Positions 1-12,480 of a stretch of 64,000 bases of DNA are shown piece by piece; the first letter of the stretch is position 1, and each line of letters starts with the position of its first letter. This DNA is from Chamaecrista fasciculata (Eukaryota; Streptophyta; Magnoliopsida; Fabales; Fabaceae), in contig QANZ01035685.1 of NCBI GenBank assembly GCA_003254925.1, positions 1 to 64,000 on the forward strand, read 5' to 3'. The position numbers and the translations under genes are program-made. Under the pieces are notes generated by a model. It was not told the origin of the DNA and searched no databases. It saw nothing but the letters and a program-made list of their open reading frames with translations.

Positions 1-183
1 AAAAAATAGTATGGGCCAACTCGCCAACCCAACCCAAACCAACTCGCCACTGTTTGGTTTGGGTTGGTTTGGGTTGACTCAATTATTTTCTTTAGCCTAA
101 TCCAACCCAATCCGCCAAATAAATTAGTGAGCCCGAACCAACCCGCCCTATACCCAACCCAACCCAGCCCGCGAACACCCCTA
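1..183. mobile_element. hAT-like element end, rich in CCAACCC/GGTTTGG words
   Basis: A low-complexity stretch built from alternating AACCCAACCC and GGGTTGG words. It stops at CACCCCTA (176-183), the end typical of plant hAT elements. Its other end lies before the window. It abuts, and seems inserted into, the terminal-repeat element at 184-286. The short open frames on both strands here are artefacts of this composition. Confidence 0.5.
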
Positions 184-286
184 ATTGCGTCATCCGGTCC
201 GACCGATGGTTCGACCGATTCAACCGATCAGACCGTGAACCGAACACTTGTTCGAGTTTTTGTTTGGTTCGGTTATGACAACACTG
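184..286 (-). mobile_element. Fragment of a TIR element ending TGACAACACTG
   Basis: This is the reverse complement of the left part of the complete element at 39022-39540. Both share the phrase around CATCCGGTCCGAC and the inverted end TGACAACACTG (276-286 here). The rest is lost or lies beyond the hAT-like piece at 1-183. Confidence 0.7.
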
Positions 287-356
287 GTTCAAACAACATC
301 ATAGACTGAGACTCACAGCACCAACTACCAACTACCAACGGCTATAATAATAATTG

Positions 357-703
357 AGGTTAAAGTATATCTTTGGTCTCATATTTTTTACTTAGGTCTC
401 AATTTGATCTAGTATTTCTTTTATTACATTTTTTATCTCATATCTTTTACTTAGGTTATAGATTTGGTCTCGTATCTTTTGTTGAGGTTAAAGAATTGGT
501 CTTATATTTTTGTAAAAAATTTCACATTGTGGGACTAACAGTGAAATTTTTTGTAAAGGTATAAAATCAAATTTATAATAAAAAGATATGTGACTAATTC
601 TGCACTTGGTCAAAAGATGTAAGATCAAAAGTATAACAAAATAAGATATAAGACAATTAAAATATGCGCAAAAGATATGAGACCAAAAACCTACCCTTTA
701 ACC
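357..703. mobile_element. Mutator-like MITE, 347 bp
   Basis: The ends are inverted: AGGTTAAAGTATATCTTTGG on the left and, on the opposite strand at the right, GGTTAAAGGGTAGGTTTTTGG. It is flanked by an exact 9-bp duplication TAATAATTG (348-356 and 704-712). It has no coding capacity. Confidence 0.8.
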
Positions 704-942
704 TAATAATTGAATAAAAAGTACCGTGTTATAGCTTTAACCTGATTTTCACAGGAAAAAAAAAGAACTGCTACATTATTTTTTGATAGGAGTAATTTTA
801 GAATTATGCAAAAGCACAAAGGAAAGTTCAACTAATTTTTATTTGATGAAAGTAACTATTTGTATGATTGTATCTCCTTCCTATTCTTATATAATTAGTA
901 TATTTTGTATTACTATCGAAAAATTCAAAAGCAATATCTAGA

Positions 943-1459
943 GGCCAAAATCTCATATTGGTCCCATATATATGGGATAGATTTCAAATTAATTTTAAAT
1001 ATTTCATTTATTTCATATTGGTCATATATATTTCTATACTTTTCAAATTGATCCCAACCTACTTTCGAGAAGTGATTTGATCTCATTTGTTGATGATCTT
1101 AACTGGTCTGAAAAAAAATTTCAAGAGTTAATACATAGTTATGAAATCATCACATTCAAACTTGAAATGAGAGAGATATAACTAACCTTGCTTATTTGAC
1201 CATGGAACGAGCGATCCACTTTTGGAACTTGTTTGATCTTATTTATTGACAATTTTAACTGGATATAGAAAGTACTCATGAAAGGAACACGCAGCCCTGG
1301 ATTCATCACATTCGAATTTAAAACGAGAGAAATATGACCACTTTGGGATCAATTTGAAAAATCATAAAAATATATAAGACCAATCTAAAATAAATGAAAC
1401 ATTTAGGACTAATTTAAAATATATCCCATACATTTAAGACCAATATGAGGTTTTAACCT
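943..1459. mobile_element. MITE upstream of the phosphatase gene
   Basis: Inverted ends carry CTCATATTGGTC on the left and GACCAATATGAG on the right, with repeated 'dislike-to-like' internal words. It is about 520 bp and ends about 430 bp before the start codon of the phosphatase gene. Exact ends are uncertain. Confidence 0.6.
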
Positions 1460-1700
1460 TTCCTAAAAGATTCACCTTTGCATAATGGAGTAACACCTTT
1501 TGCACGAAAAGTCAACCAATAAAAAAAAATCATTACACAAAACGAAAGCCTTGAAAGTTGAAACTTGAAAGCTTTAGCTAGAAAGGCATTTCTATAGTTT
1601 TTCGGGAACTTTTCAAAGATGCAAGACGAAGGATGCTTCAACTCCACGTCGCGTCTACCGTCTTGACTGCGATATCTTATCCAACAAATTATTAAATATT

Positions 1701-1780
1701 GAATATTCTAACATGATGCAGTAGTAGCAAACATACATATCGTAAAGCAGCACAGATAAAGGGAAACATGCCGCATATTC
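1701..1780 (+). promoter_or_regulatory. Two P1BS-type sites upstream of the phosphatase gene
   Basis: GAATATTC (1701-1708) and GCATATTC (1773-1780) both fit GNATATNC, the binding site of the PHR1 phosphate-starvation regulators. They lie 186 and 114 bp before the ATG. The motif is short and degenerate, so function is an inference. Two sites this close to a phosphatase start fit phosphate-responsive expression. Confidence 0.45.
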
Positions 1781-1886
1781 CAATGGTCGTTCCGGAGATG
1801 CCTAAGCTCAAATCTCAAATCTCAAACATCAACTATTTACTATTAATTGAATAGTTGAATCCCTCATTTTCACCATCACAAAAGCA

Positions 1887-4800
1887 ATGAGATTTTACGC
1901 CTTTTGGATATCGCTGGCCATTGTTTTGGCCATAGCGGAAGTGGTAGTGACTGAAAATCATATACCCACTACTCTCGATGGACCATTTGAGCCTGTGACT
2001 CGGCGTTTTGACCCTTCGTTTCGTCGAGGAAGCGATGATTTGCCTATGACTCATCCAAGGCTCAAGAAGAATGTCACTGGAAATTTCCCTGAACAGATTG
2101 CTCTTGCGATTTCTTCGCCAACTGCAATGTGGGTTTCTTGGGTTACTGGTACTTACTTTAACTTATCTCTGAAACCCTGAAATTTTATACTGATTTTTGC
2201 TGTGGTTGTTATTCTAAAGCATAATATTGTTACTGGGTTCTTTCTTTATTGACATCAGGGGATGCCCAGATTGGTCTAAATGTGACCCCAGTTGATCCTT
2301 CATCCGTTGGTAGCGAAGTGTGGTATGGCAAAGCAAGTGGGAAGTACACTAGTGTTAAGAAAGGAACTTCAATTGTTTACAGTCAACTATATCCCTTTGA
2401 GGGCCTGTGGAATTACACCTCGGGCATTATTCACCACGTAAAAATTGATGGTATAGTATCGAATGCTTTAGTTTTTGGGGTGTACTTATTGTTTGTGAAA
2501 TTTGTTTCAAACTGGAATAAGAGATAGGAAGCAGTGATCACTGAATCAACAATACATTAACAGACCTCTGATAATGAAATTGCCTTGTCTGGCTGCTGAA
2601 AGTTAATGAATATCTCAAGTTATTTGACACACCCTTTCTCTCTTTTCCCCCGCTATTTTCTGTCATGTCCCACTAATCCATCAAGGCTTGTAAACAGTTT
2701 TGTTGCGGGAAACAGATAGTTGATTATGAAAAAGAAGTATAGACTTGTTAATTAAATTAGTGAAAGGTACTATATTGTAGGTACTTCTTCTGATAAGATA
2801 CTTTTAACTATCATATTCTGCTTGTATGGTCTCCGCAACTATCTGTTGATCCATATGGCTGATTTGTCACAAATTCAAGTGTTATGAGTTCATGCATTAC
2901 ATTTTTTAACTGCTGTTTATGAACCATCTATGTTCTTTTTTATTGCTGTGATTTTATTTGGATCCTTCTTTACATTCAAATATCCAGTCATATGCAGTCG
3001 TAATGGTAAAACATGTGTGAGATAAAAGCAATTAGATGGTGTCAAGTAACCAAGTGTTATAATTCAAATTTGTTATGAGTCAACAAATTCCGTTGGTATC
3101 TCTTTCTTGCTATAGGTCTTGAACCTGGAACCAAATATTACTATAAATGTGGAGATAGTTCTATTCCGGCTATGAGTGAGGAACATCATTTTGAGACCTT
3201 TCCAAGTCCAGCCCCACACAGTTATCCTCGTCGAATAGCAGTTATTGGAGATTTAGGCCTCACTAGCAATTCCTCCACAACTATTGATCATTTAATTTAC
3301 AATGATCCTTCAATGATTCTAATGGTCGGAGATTTAACATATGCAAATCAGTATCTTACAACTGGTGGTAAAGGAGCTTCGTGCTTTTCATGTGCATTTC
3401 CAGATGCACCTATAAGAGAATCCTATCAACCTCGGTGGGATGGGTGGGGAAGGTAAGATATATTAGAAGTTCATGTTTTCCAAAGAAGATTAATGTAATA
3501 TTAACATTCTAATTTAATATCCCATAAAAAAAATTCTAAGATAATATGACAGAAATTGTAACCTAAAACTTTCACTTTTCTCTCTTGAGCCATAGGTGGC
3601 TAGGTATTTATATTTCTGATTTTGTAAGAATTAAAAGGCTTTCCATGGGCAAAGCACTTAACTGTCTTAAATGTACCAAAAATTCATTTGCTGAAAGGTA
3701 TAAATAAATAACTTTTTTATTTTATTTTACTGTTTTTCTTTTTATGATGGGATTATTAGTTAGCCAAATTTATGACAAGGATGGAGTTTAAAAATAAGGA
3801 TATGGGAACCTGCACAAGAAATGTGTGTCTTTGTTGAGTTTTTGTTTTCTTTATCTATTTAATCCAAATGTGCAAAAGTTTTGGAATTTCCTTGAATTGC
3901 AACTCTTCCATGAAAATATACTTAAGAGCGATTTTCATAATTTATGTAGTTGTGGAATCTGTATTCTCTTACTTAATGGAATGTGAGCCTCTGCAGTATT
4001 TTTCTTGCCACTTTTTCATGTTATACTGTGCAATTTTATGTTAATAGAATGTTGAAGGATGAATATTCACAAAATATATAGTTTGGAGTGCTTGCTAAAG
4101 GTTCTGAGTTACCACCCTTCTATTCCTGTTGTGAATACTATTATTGTTTTTTGCTTCAACCATTTCTTTTCCATAATATGACCATCAGAAAAGATAATCA
4201 ACAAAACATAAATCGGTTAGATGGTTCTGTTGTATGATTTACTTGGTTTTGAAACTTCAGGTTTATGGAGCCTTTGACCTCTAAAGTTCCAATGATGGTT
4301 ATTGAAGGGAACCATGAAATTGAACCTCAAGTTGATGGGATCACATTCAAATCCTATCTGACAAGATTTGCAGTTCCTTCCGAAGAAAGTGGCTCAAGTA
4401 GTAACTTCTATTACTCTTTTGATGCGGGAGGTGTGCACTTTATCATGTTGGGAGCATATATTGACTACAACAGAACTGGTAACTAAATGTTTCTACTTTT
4501 TTATTATTTAAACCAGTTAATATGCTTAGTTTCAAATATTTGCAACTTGCAACTTGATGTGTTCTACTGGTTCTTTCATCCCAGGAGCGCAGTATGCCTG
4601 GCTGAAGCGGGACCTTAAGAGCATAGACCGCAGCGTAACACCATGGCTGGTAGCTGCATGGCATTCTCCTTGGTATAACAGCTATGCTTCGCACTATCAA
4701 GAATTTGAGTGCATGAGATTGGAAATGGAAGCACTTCTTTATCAATATGGCGTTGATATAGTTTTTAGTGGTCACGTAAGTTAACTTTGCTTCACTTTTG

Positions 4801-5530
4801 TTCTTACACTTATTCAGGTGGAGTTTACTTCATTGTTTACATAAGCACATCTCACATGTCGATCTTGCAGGTCCATGCTTATGAGCGGATGAATAGAGTT
4901 TATAATTATACATTGGATTCATGTGGACCTGTTTACATTACTGTTGGAGATGGTGGAAACATTGAGAAAGTAGAAGTTGATCATGCAGATGACCCTGGAA
5001 AATGTCCTTCTGCTGGAGATAACATACCAGAATTTGGAGGAGTTTGTCATTTAAATTTTTCTTCTGGTCCTGCCAAAGGCAATTTTTGTTGGAACAAACA
5101 ACCCGAGTGGAGTGCATTTAGAGAAAGCAGCTTTGGACATGGGATACTTGAGGTATTTTCTTCAGATTATTCAAACCTGTTTGTGTTTCCATTTCTTGAT
5201 GCCATGTGGGTTTGACGTTATGTTTATATTGCTAGTAGGTTTATAAACTTCACTATTGCTACAATGCTATCAACTAGATATTAGGTTAGGATAGCATGGG
5301 TTATCGCCATTCTTGTATTTCTATTCCTCAATTCTCTGAAGTAACATGTATTGATAATTATAATGCAGGTTGTGAACTCTACGTATGCCTTATGGACTTG
5401 GAACCGAAATCAGGATATGTATAATGAAGATGCTGTGGGTGACCAAATATTCATTGTGCGGCAACCTGAAAAGTGCTTAAAAGATTCAAAAGTGATTACT
5501 TTGTTTCTCGCTGAAGCTTTTGTTTCCTGA
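1887..5530 (+). CDS. PAP23: Purple acid phosphatase, PAP23-like (7 exons, 547 aa)
   Basis: A secreted metallophosphatase predicted to hydrolyse phosphate esters at acid pH. Exons: 1887-2148, 2259-2450, 3116-3452, 4261-4478, 4585-4775, 4871-5152, 5369-5530; all phases agree. Residues 1-22 form a signal peptide (hydrophobic run after MRFYAF). All five metal-binding blocks are present: GDLG (196-199), GDLTY (223-227), GNHE (280-283), VAAWH (359-363) and GHVH (399-402), so the enzyme should be active. Several NxT/S sites suggest glycosylation. The text matches the Arabidopsis PAP23 type (group Ib, with PAP15) better than other PAPs, notably in the TLDGPFEPVTRRFDPS region and in EHHFET. The C-terminus after IVRQPEKC is not family-like, and spliced downstream blocks may supply another end (see findings). 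Two P1BS-like sites lie upstream. Confidence 0.93.
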
Positions 5531-7130
5531 TTCTGAAATTATTTGAGCTTTTTATTGCTTTGCTGTATCCCTTATTCTATACCAAAATGAAATAGCATGC
5601 AAAGATTTACAAGAGACCTGAGGTGAATATCACTTTTAATGTTTTTTTTTTAAAAAAAATTATTGATATTAGAAGATCTAATCCTGCAGTATGACAGATT
5701 ACAAAAATGCTTTTTTGTTTTCAGTTTCCATTTCATTCTAATATCTTTATGATCTCTACTTTCACTTTATTATTTGACACCATAGAAGATTCAGTTTCTT
5801 TATTGATTCATGCTGTTTTTTTTTTGTGACACAGTTACAGCAATCTCTTCCACGCTCTCCTTCCTCTCTATCCTCTTCCTCGGGTGCTTCGAGACGCCTC
5901 TCTCATGTAAGCTTCCTTGTTTGTTTCTACTGCTTCACTTTGCAGCTGCCTCTTTAGTGATGTAAAAGAAATCTAATTCATGATGTTGAATCTGTTCTCC
6001 CAGGATTTTTCTGTCATATCACCATGCCTTTGTGCTCTCTTTATTCTTTACCTTCTTAGGTAAATCAGATCTGATCTGTCTAGTATGTGTCTGTGTGGTG
6101 TGAAGGAACCCATGTGTTTGCTTATGTAGTTATGTGGAATATCTTCATCTTATAAATTGATTCTATGGAAAATTCTGTTTCATTTATTTCTAGAAATCTT
6201 GTTTCAGTTTCTGATTTACTGCTTTTCTCTTTTATCTGAAGCTGGACTGGAACTAGATTCTGCAGAGTTCCTCAGCCAAAGGTTGCCTTCAACTAGTGGT
6301 GAGGATAGCCTAATTTTGTTTCATTCCCTTTTCAATATCTCAAATCCTCTTAATTTGTTGAGTAAAGTAACATTTTTTTTTTGGCCAAAGAGTAAACTAA
6401 CATTTTGATCCCTAGATTATATGGTCACTATTAGTTTAGTTCCTGATTCATTGAAATACTTGATTTAGTCCCTAAATTTTTTTTACTCACTTCAAATTAG
6501 TCCCTCTATGAATATTTTATCATTGTACAACAACTCAGTCTCTAAAGGGACTGAATTACAACGAGTGATGAATTGTGGACTAAATCAACCATTTCAAAAA
6601 ATCTAAGGACTAATAATAACGCCTATATATTCTAAAGACTAAATTGATAGTTTACACTAATTTATTCGTGGTCAAGATTTCTTTATTTGGCTAATGTTTC
6701 TTTTAGTTTTATTTATTTTTAACAGGGATGAAGGATTTGTACATAAAATCAAGATGACCATCCATATTCAGAGGATTTAATCATAGTTGTTATCCAGAGC
6801 AGTCTTCAACAATCAACAATCCAAAGAGATGCAACTTCCTCACAGGAATAGAGATGGTTTTATGTTCGTCTGTGCAATAAATTTCCATATATTTTAGATG
6901 GAAATGGCTCTTTTTTATATTGTTCCAAATAATCTTCATGGATTCTTCTTGTGAAAACTGAAATGAATATAAAAGAAGTGATTATTCCCAACCTTGCGGT
7001 AATCATATTAGCCTGAGAAAAGTGAGCCAAAGTGGTAAAAGGAAAAAGAGAAAGTAGGCAAATTTATGTGGATCTCTTGTTGGTATCAGATGCTATGTGT
7101 ATTATGTACAGAGTCTGATGAATAAAGTTG
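5531..7130 (+). other. Phosphatase 3' region with possible extra exons
   Basis: Beyond the stop of exon 7 there are exon-like blocks: 5837-5909 (preceded by GACACAG, followed by GTAAGC), about 6241-6297 (followed by GTGAGG) and a block after AACAG at 6725. These may be 3'-UTR exons or an alternative C-terminus. AATAAA-like signals occur near 6877 and 7121. A MITE sits at 6390-6660. Confidence 0.4.
6390..6660. mobile_element. MITE in the phosphatase 3' region
   Basis: Inverted ends: AGTAAACTAACATTTTGATC on the left and, reading the other strand, TTAGTGTAAACTATCAATTT on the right. Internal 'TTAGTCCCT' words are mirrored as 'GGACTAA'. About 270 bp, non-coding. Confidence 0.55.
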
Positions 7131-7726
7131 CTTTGTGTCATTGTGACAAATGAATGGAGTGACACATTTTAAACTAAAATAGTTAACCCTAGAAAAAACA
7201 CAAAATAATTTTTCAAGCACAAAACAAACAAACAAATTAAAATTATTTTAAGGGAAAAGACAACTCCCACGATCTTACTCTTTTCAATTTTTTGTCTTTT
7301 ATTTATTTTGGTATTTAAAAAATTCATTTTAAATAGAAGACTAGTTGTGAACAAATTATATTTTTATAATCAAACTCAATTATTTTAATGATTGTCATTA
7401 AAATATTTTTTTTAATATTATTAAAATAATAAGTAATAAATATTAAAAAAAAGAAAGGTGAGGTGTAGGCGTGTAGCATGCAGGAACAAGAAGTCTCGTC
7501 GATTCTCGCAAGGTACATGGCAAATGCCACGTCACTTTCGCACGTGACAAAGCCTCTTTCTCTGTAACCTTCCACGCTTCTCCGCCAAAAACCTCACGCC
7601 TTCTTCCTTCGCTGGCTGCACTCCTCTACACTCCCAAACATTTTACTCATCATGAAATCACCAATCCATTAAAAATTAACAAGGACAAATTCGGTATTCC
7701 AATTAATTTCTTCACCTCTCATTACC

Positions 7727-8675
7727 TATGAAGCATGATACTAACAAGGACACGGAGCACAATACAGACACATTGGTACATCTAATTCTTTAAATTATAT
7801 GACACGACACGACATATATTTATATATATAAATAATTAAAAATTTATAAATTTTGATCAAAATTTTTAATAGAGTATATAGGTTTGTCGCCACATCAGCA
7901 GAAGAATAGAGTCTGAATTATGATTAGATTCATTATTAGTTGTTAGTTTCACTTGGTTGTAAATTGTTAAGAAGTTTTAGCTGTATCAGTTAGCCTATAG
8001 CATGAGTATCACGTGTATGTAATCTATAAAAAGGATTGTCTGTAAACTAATTCAATTTAATACAATCAATTCATTTTCCTATAATCCTATTATGGTGTCA
8101 GAGCCATAAGTTTTGCAACTATAGACTCTTCTTCCGCTTCCTCTCAGATGTTTACACCAATTTCTACCTCAGTTCCAGTTTCTTATGAAACACCTTCATC
8201 CTCTCCTCTTATTTCATTTTCTCATTCTCTCACAACTAAGCTTGATGACAAAAACTATCTTCCCTAGCATCACCAAATTACCTCTGCATTTCAAGGCCAT
8301 GGCCTTAAAGATTTTCTCTTCGTGAATTCCATGTCTGACATGTTTCTTACCGCTGAAGATCGATTAGCAAATCGACTCAATCCTGCACTGATTATTTGGT
8401 GCAAGCACAATAAACTTATCATGTCATGGATTTTCTCATCACTGGAAGATCAGATGCAAACACTGGTTGTAGGATATCCGCATTCCTATAAGATCTGACA
8501 GCGCATCCAAAAATTATAATATCTAGTATAATATATGTTATATATGTTATTATTTTTTATATTAAAATTATAAAATAACAATTTTAAATTTTGAAGCTCA
8601 TAAATATATGTCGTGCAATGTGCACCAGTTTCAGACGGCGACGCACCCTAAAAAATAAGGGTTGATGCTTCGTAG
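7727..8675. mobile_element. TIR element (GACACG-rich family) split by a copia fragment
   Basis: The two halves (7727-7875 and about 8509-8675) match the continuous element at about 47973-48298: ACACGACACG, the ATATATTTATATATA block, then an AAAATTATAA block and CATAAATATATGTCGTG. Inverted ends TATGAAGCATG and GATGCTTCGTAG are visible. The middle is a later insertion (7876-8508). Confidence 0.6.
7876..8508 (+). mobile_element. Ty1/copia LTR retrotransposon fragment (fossil)
   Basis: The piece holds most of one LTR, a primer-binding site beginning TGGTGTCAGAGCC just after it (about 8092), and the start of a gag-like region with the copia-typical KLDDKNYL motif. The rest of the element, including pol and the second LTR, is absent. 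It is broken, with several breaks, and its decay suggests moderate age. It sits inside the TIR element 7727-8675. Confidence 0.65.
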
Positions 8676-8692
8676 GTTTACATTTAGAAACC

Positions 8693-8700
8693 CACGTGTC
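8693..8700 (+). promoter_or_regulatory. G-box/ABRE-like site upstream of KAB1
   Basis: CACGTGTC lies 190 bp before the aldo/keto reductase ATG. CACGTG with a GTC flank is the core recognised by bZIP/bHLH factors, including ABA-response bZIPs. Position is suggestive only. Confidence 0.35.
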
Positions 8701-8882
8701 GGAAAATCCTTAACCTTACGCCACACATCAACCACACTTTACCATTTCCACAGTTTTCTTCACTCTAGCCTCTTCTTTTCTTCACACTTGTAGTTGTTGC
8801 GTTACTTTCTGCTATTTTTTGTTCTTCTACTTCGGTTCGTTCTGTATTTTCGTGGGTCGATTCGATCCCATTCCATTAAGTA

Positions 8883-11796
8883 ATGACTATGCAGTACAAG
8901 AACTTAGGTCGATCTGGTTTAAAGGTGAGCCAGCTCTCATACGGAGCATGGGTCAGCTTTGGAAATCAGCTCGATGTAAAAGAAGCTAAGTCACTTCTCC
9001 AATGTTGCCGCGACCATGGCGTGAACTTCTTCGACAATGCCGAAGTCTACGCTAATGGCAGAGCAGAGGAGATCATGGGTCAAGCGATTCGAGAGTTAGG
9101 TTGGAAAAGGTCTGACATCGTCGTTTCCACTAAGATCTTCTGGGGAGGTCAGGGTCCTAACGATAAGGGTTTATCTCGAAAACACATCGTAGAAGGGACC
9201 AAAGCGTCGCTTAAGCGTCTCGATATGGAGTATGTGGATTTGATTTATTGCCATCGTCCTGATTCGTCGACTCCGATCGAAGAGACAGTGAGGGCTATGA
9301 ACTATGTGATTGATAAGGGATGGGCGTTTTATTGGGGAACTAGTGAGTGGTCGGCGCAACAGATCACGGAGGCGTGGGGAATTGCTGATAGATTGGATTT
9401 GGTTGGCCCGATTGTGGAGCAGCCAGAGTATAATTTGTTGTCCAGGCACAAAGTAAGGGTTTTTCTCAGCAATTTTATTATTCATTTCTGGATCTTGTGG
9501 CTTTTGGGTGTCCTATTGACTGTTCTAGTGAGTGTTTTGATTGATTTGTTTACTTTTGCTCTCTGGTTTTTTGGGATCACTGGCTGATGTGGTTTTTGGG
9601 GACACACTTTGTTTTCTAGTTAATTAGAAATTGTTAGTGATTACAGAATCTAGACTATTTGGCAAAATCTCGAGTCGTCTGTGTAGGTTCTTTTATCCGA
9701 TCGCTGAGATTTGAGTCTCACACTTGGCCGAAAGAAAAAATGTTCATATTCTGTGTTTCTGATATCGTTGACTTACTTTCTTGATGGTTCTTGCTGAGAA
9801 GTCAACTGTGTCTACTTGAATGTGGCATTACAGTCGAAATATTAAGCACTTAATAAACTTAATTATTATTTGTTACTATTTAACTTTACGCCTTTTGTTA
9901 GTGCTATCAATTGTAAAATACTAAAATGATTAACAAATTTCGGAAAGCAGCTTTGAGGCTTGAGCTATCCAATCGGCTCGGCGTTTGTTATCAATTCACA
10001 TGCCTTCCCATGCCTTATAAGAAGTATCTGATTTTCATAAAAACAAAAAAGGGCTTCTGCTTCAAGCCTCCAACGATTTGGTTTTACTGGAACTGAGAGA
10101 GAGCTTTCTTTTTCCCTTTCTTTCTTTCTTTCTTAATTTTTGGCTAATTAGTGAGTTTTTTCCTTGTTCAATTTCTTGGATTATATTGGCAATTCTTTAC
10201 ACATTTTGAACAGTTATTGTTGGTCTTGTTTAGAACTTAGAAGAGATGACTCTCCAGCTGTACTATATATATATTACTTTTTTTGGCCAAATTCTAATAG
10301 TGTTATAATTAAATGCATGATTGGGCCTTTGACAGTAAATCTGCTCTGTGTAGGTTGAATCTGAGTACCTGCCTCTTTACAGCAACTACGGCCTGGGCTT
10401 GACCACTTGGAGTCCACTTGCATCTGGAGTGCTGACTGGAAAATACAAGAAAGGGGCTATACCAGCAGACAGCCGTTTTGCATTGGAAAATTACAAAGTA
10501 AGTTTTACTTTGCTTTGGAAGATTGCTGTTGAACTAGACAACATACAGAGAGCAAAATTGATTGGTCGGGAATCAAGGGAAATCAGCTCATTTAATATTT
10601 GTGTCATTTTTTCTCCCTATTCTCCTTGATTTGTTAATATTAAGTCAGTGTGGTACGGTATTGGTGTCGAGTCAAGACTCATTTGGATTTTATTATGTTG
10701 ATCAATCTGCTCTGTAATTTGTATTGAATAGTCTGATCAGATTGTTTTGCCTGTTTGCCTAGAACACTAATCTTTTTTCCAATCTTGATCTTTGCAGAAT
10801 CTGGCAAATAGATCACTGGTCGATGATGTGCTCAAAAAGGTTGATGGGCTAAAGCCAATAGCAGATGAACTGGGTGTGCCATTATCCCAACTTGCAATTG
10901 CATGGTGTGCTGCAAATCCTAATGTTTCATCAGTTATTACTGGAGCTACAAAGGAGTCTCAGGTTAGTTCTAAGTTCTAACCCTGTTTCACATAATCACA
11001 TGTTCAAGATATTTATTATTAATGCCTTTTACACTAAGCAAGACTTAGTCACTAGAGGATGTCTTAGGGATATTAACAATGAAACTGGTAAAGGGATTGG
11101 TAAATTTCAGACCAAGGCGTTGTGGATTTCATTATTATATACCTATTTGGCAATTTTTATCGATAATTAAATGCATCTAAATTTCAATTATGACAAAGAA
11201 TGTTTTGAAGGACTGGTTGCTAGAATTATGTACTCTAGTTCTAGATATCTATGAGCCAGAAATATTGATAGCTTGCCTGCTTCTCTTCAAGTCCTCAGTC
11301 ATCTTTGTTCGCCCTCTCTTTCCCTTTCTTCTCTAATTAAGTACCGAGATTTAACTGTGATTTCCTTCATTCACCTATGTTTTGTGTTCAGAGAGGTTCT
11401 CATGTCATTGACGAAAAGAAGTTGTCACATCTATAGAGTCTATCTTAAATTTGTTCTGGAATTGTTTTTCATACATTCGTTCACAGTCTATCTCTATCCA
11501 GAGATTACACTATATATTCTTTCATGCTTGAATCAGGGGTCTTGCAAACTAATAATAACAAAGATGATTAGTAGAAAGGTGATACAAAAAAAGAAAATAT
11601 GTTTCATGTCCCTAACCTCAGAACATGCGTGTTTCTCCTATTTTCAGTGATAAATGAAATAATACTGCTTTCCTTTGTTCAGATCTCAGAGAACATGAAA
11701 GCAATTGATGTCATTCCATTATTGACGCCTGCTGTGATGGAGAAGATTGAAGCCGTTGTTCAAAGCAAGCCAAAGCGTCCTGATTCTTATAGATAA
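8883..11796 (+). CDS. KAB1: Voltage-gated K+ channel beta subunit-like aldo/keto reductase (4 exons, 330 aa)
   Basis: Exons 8883-9452, 10354-10497, 10798-10962 and 11683-11796, all phase 0. The product is a single (alpha/beta)8 aldo/keto reductase barrel. The active-site set is visible: Asp51, Tyr56 (in DNAEVY), Lys84 (STKIFW) and His124 (YCHRPD). The family binds NADPH and assembles as a tetramer on Shaker-type potassium channels in plants; this role is known for Arabidopsis KAB1, to which the length and the C-terminal KPKRPDSYR ending correspond closely. No signal peptide or membrane segment is seen, as expected for a cytosolic beta subunit. A G-box lies 190 bp upstream. A 901-bp first intron carries a short TTTC repeat near 10117. 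Confidence 0.94.
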
Positions 11797-12190
11797 AGTC
11801 AACATTTTCCTTCTGCCAGATTGAGTACTGAATTACATGCGATGTTCCATCATTGTTCCAGTGTGCTGGGGAGCAATTGCTCGTGGATTTTGATTGTGTG
11901 CTTGATGTGATTATCTTGATGAATTCTGAGAGTTCCCAATATTTTTCACTTCTTTTCTACCTTTATTTTCTTTTCCTTCTTTCGTCTATGGGGTGAAGTT
12001 GTGATTTAACATTGCCAAAACTTATTGCAGTGGCAGTGTACTGGGGATTTAGGACTAATCTGCCTTCATTTACTCGTGCACATGGAGTGGATATTCTGTA
12101 AACTTGGCTTATATTTGTGATTTTTACTGTCCTTGATGTAGAAGCTGTTTTATGCAGACCTTCATAGTTGTCCATTTTTATAATTAAAAG
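11797..12190. other. KAB1 3' untranslated region and spacer
   Basis: AT-rich sequence after the stop at 11796. It probably holds the 3' UTR. Near 12184 a transposon terminus begins. No gene is seen. Confidence 0.5.
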
Positions 12191-12480
12191 GGTAAATTAC
12201 ACATAAGGTATTTGTGGTTTTGTCCATTTACAGAAAGGGTCTTTGTAGTTTAAAAAGTGGCAAATAAGGGCTTGTAATGCCTCCCTTAACAAAAAGGGTC
12301 ACTATAGTATTTAATAATTGATAATTATTTAAATATTGTGTAATGTTTAAATTGCATCCAAGAAAGAAAAAATATTACCTGTGAGCAGCAGTAATTTTAC
12401 GGACATTTTTCAGCTGGTTTCCGTTAACAAAAAAAGTAAAAGGGTTCCCTATGATTGTATACACATATTTTAGAGCAAAC
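12191..12480. mobile_element. One terminus of a Mutator-like element (GGGTAAATTACA)
   Basis: It starts GGGTAAATTACACATAAGG and continues with GTGGTTTTG and AACAAAAAGGGTC words, as in the complete elements at 48448, 59308 and 61336. No matching right end is seen before the sequence gap at 13335, so the element may run into the gap. Confidence 0.45.

Noticed and set aside
64-309. 81-codon frame at the window start
   Set aside because: It reads through a CCAACCC-rich element end and a TIR fragment; low complexity, no gene.
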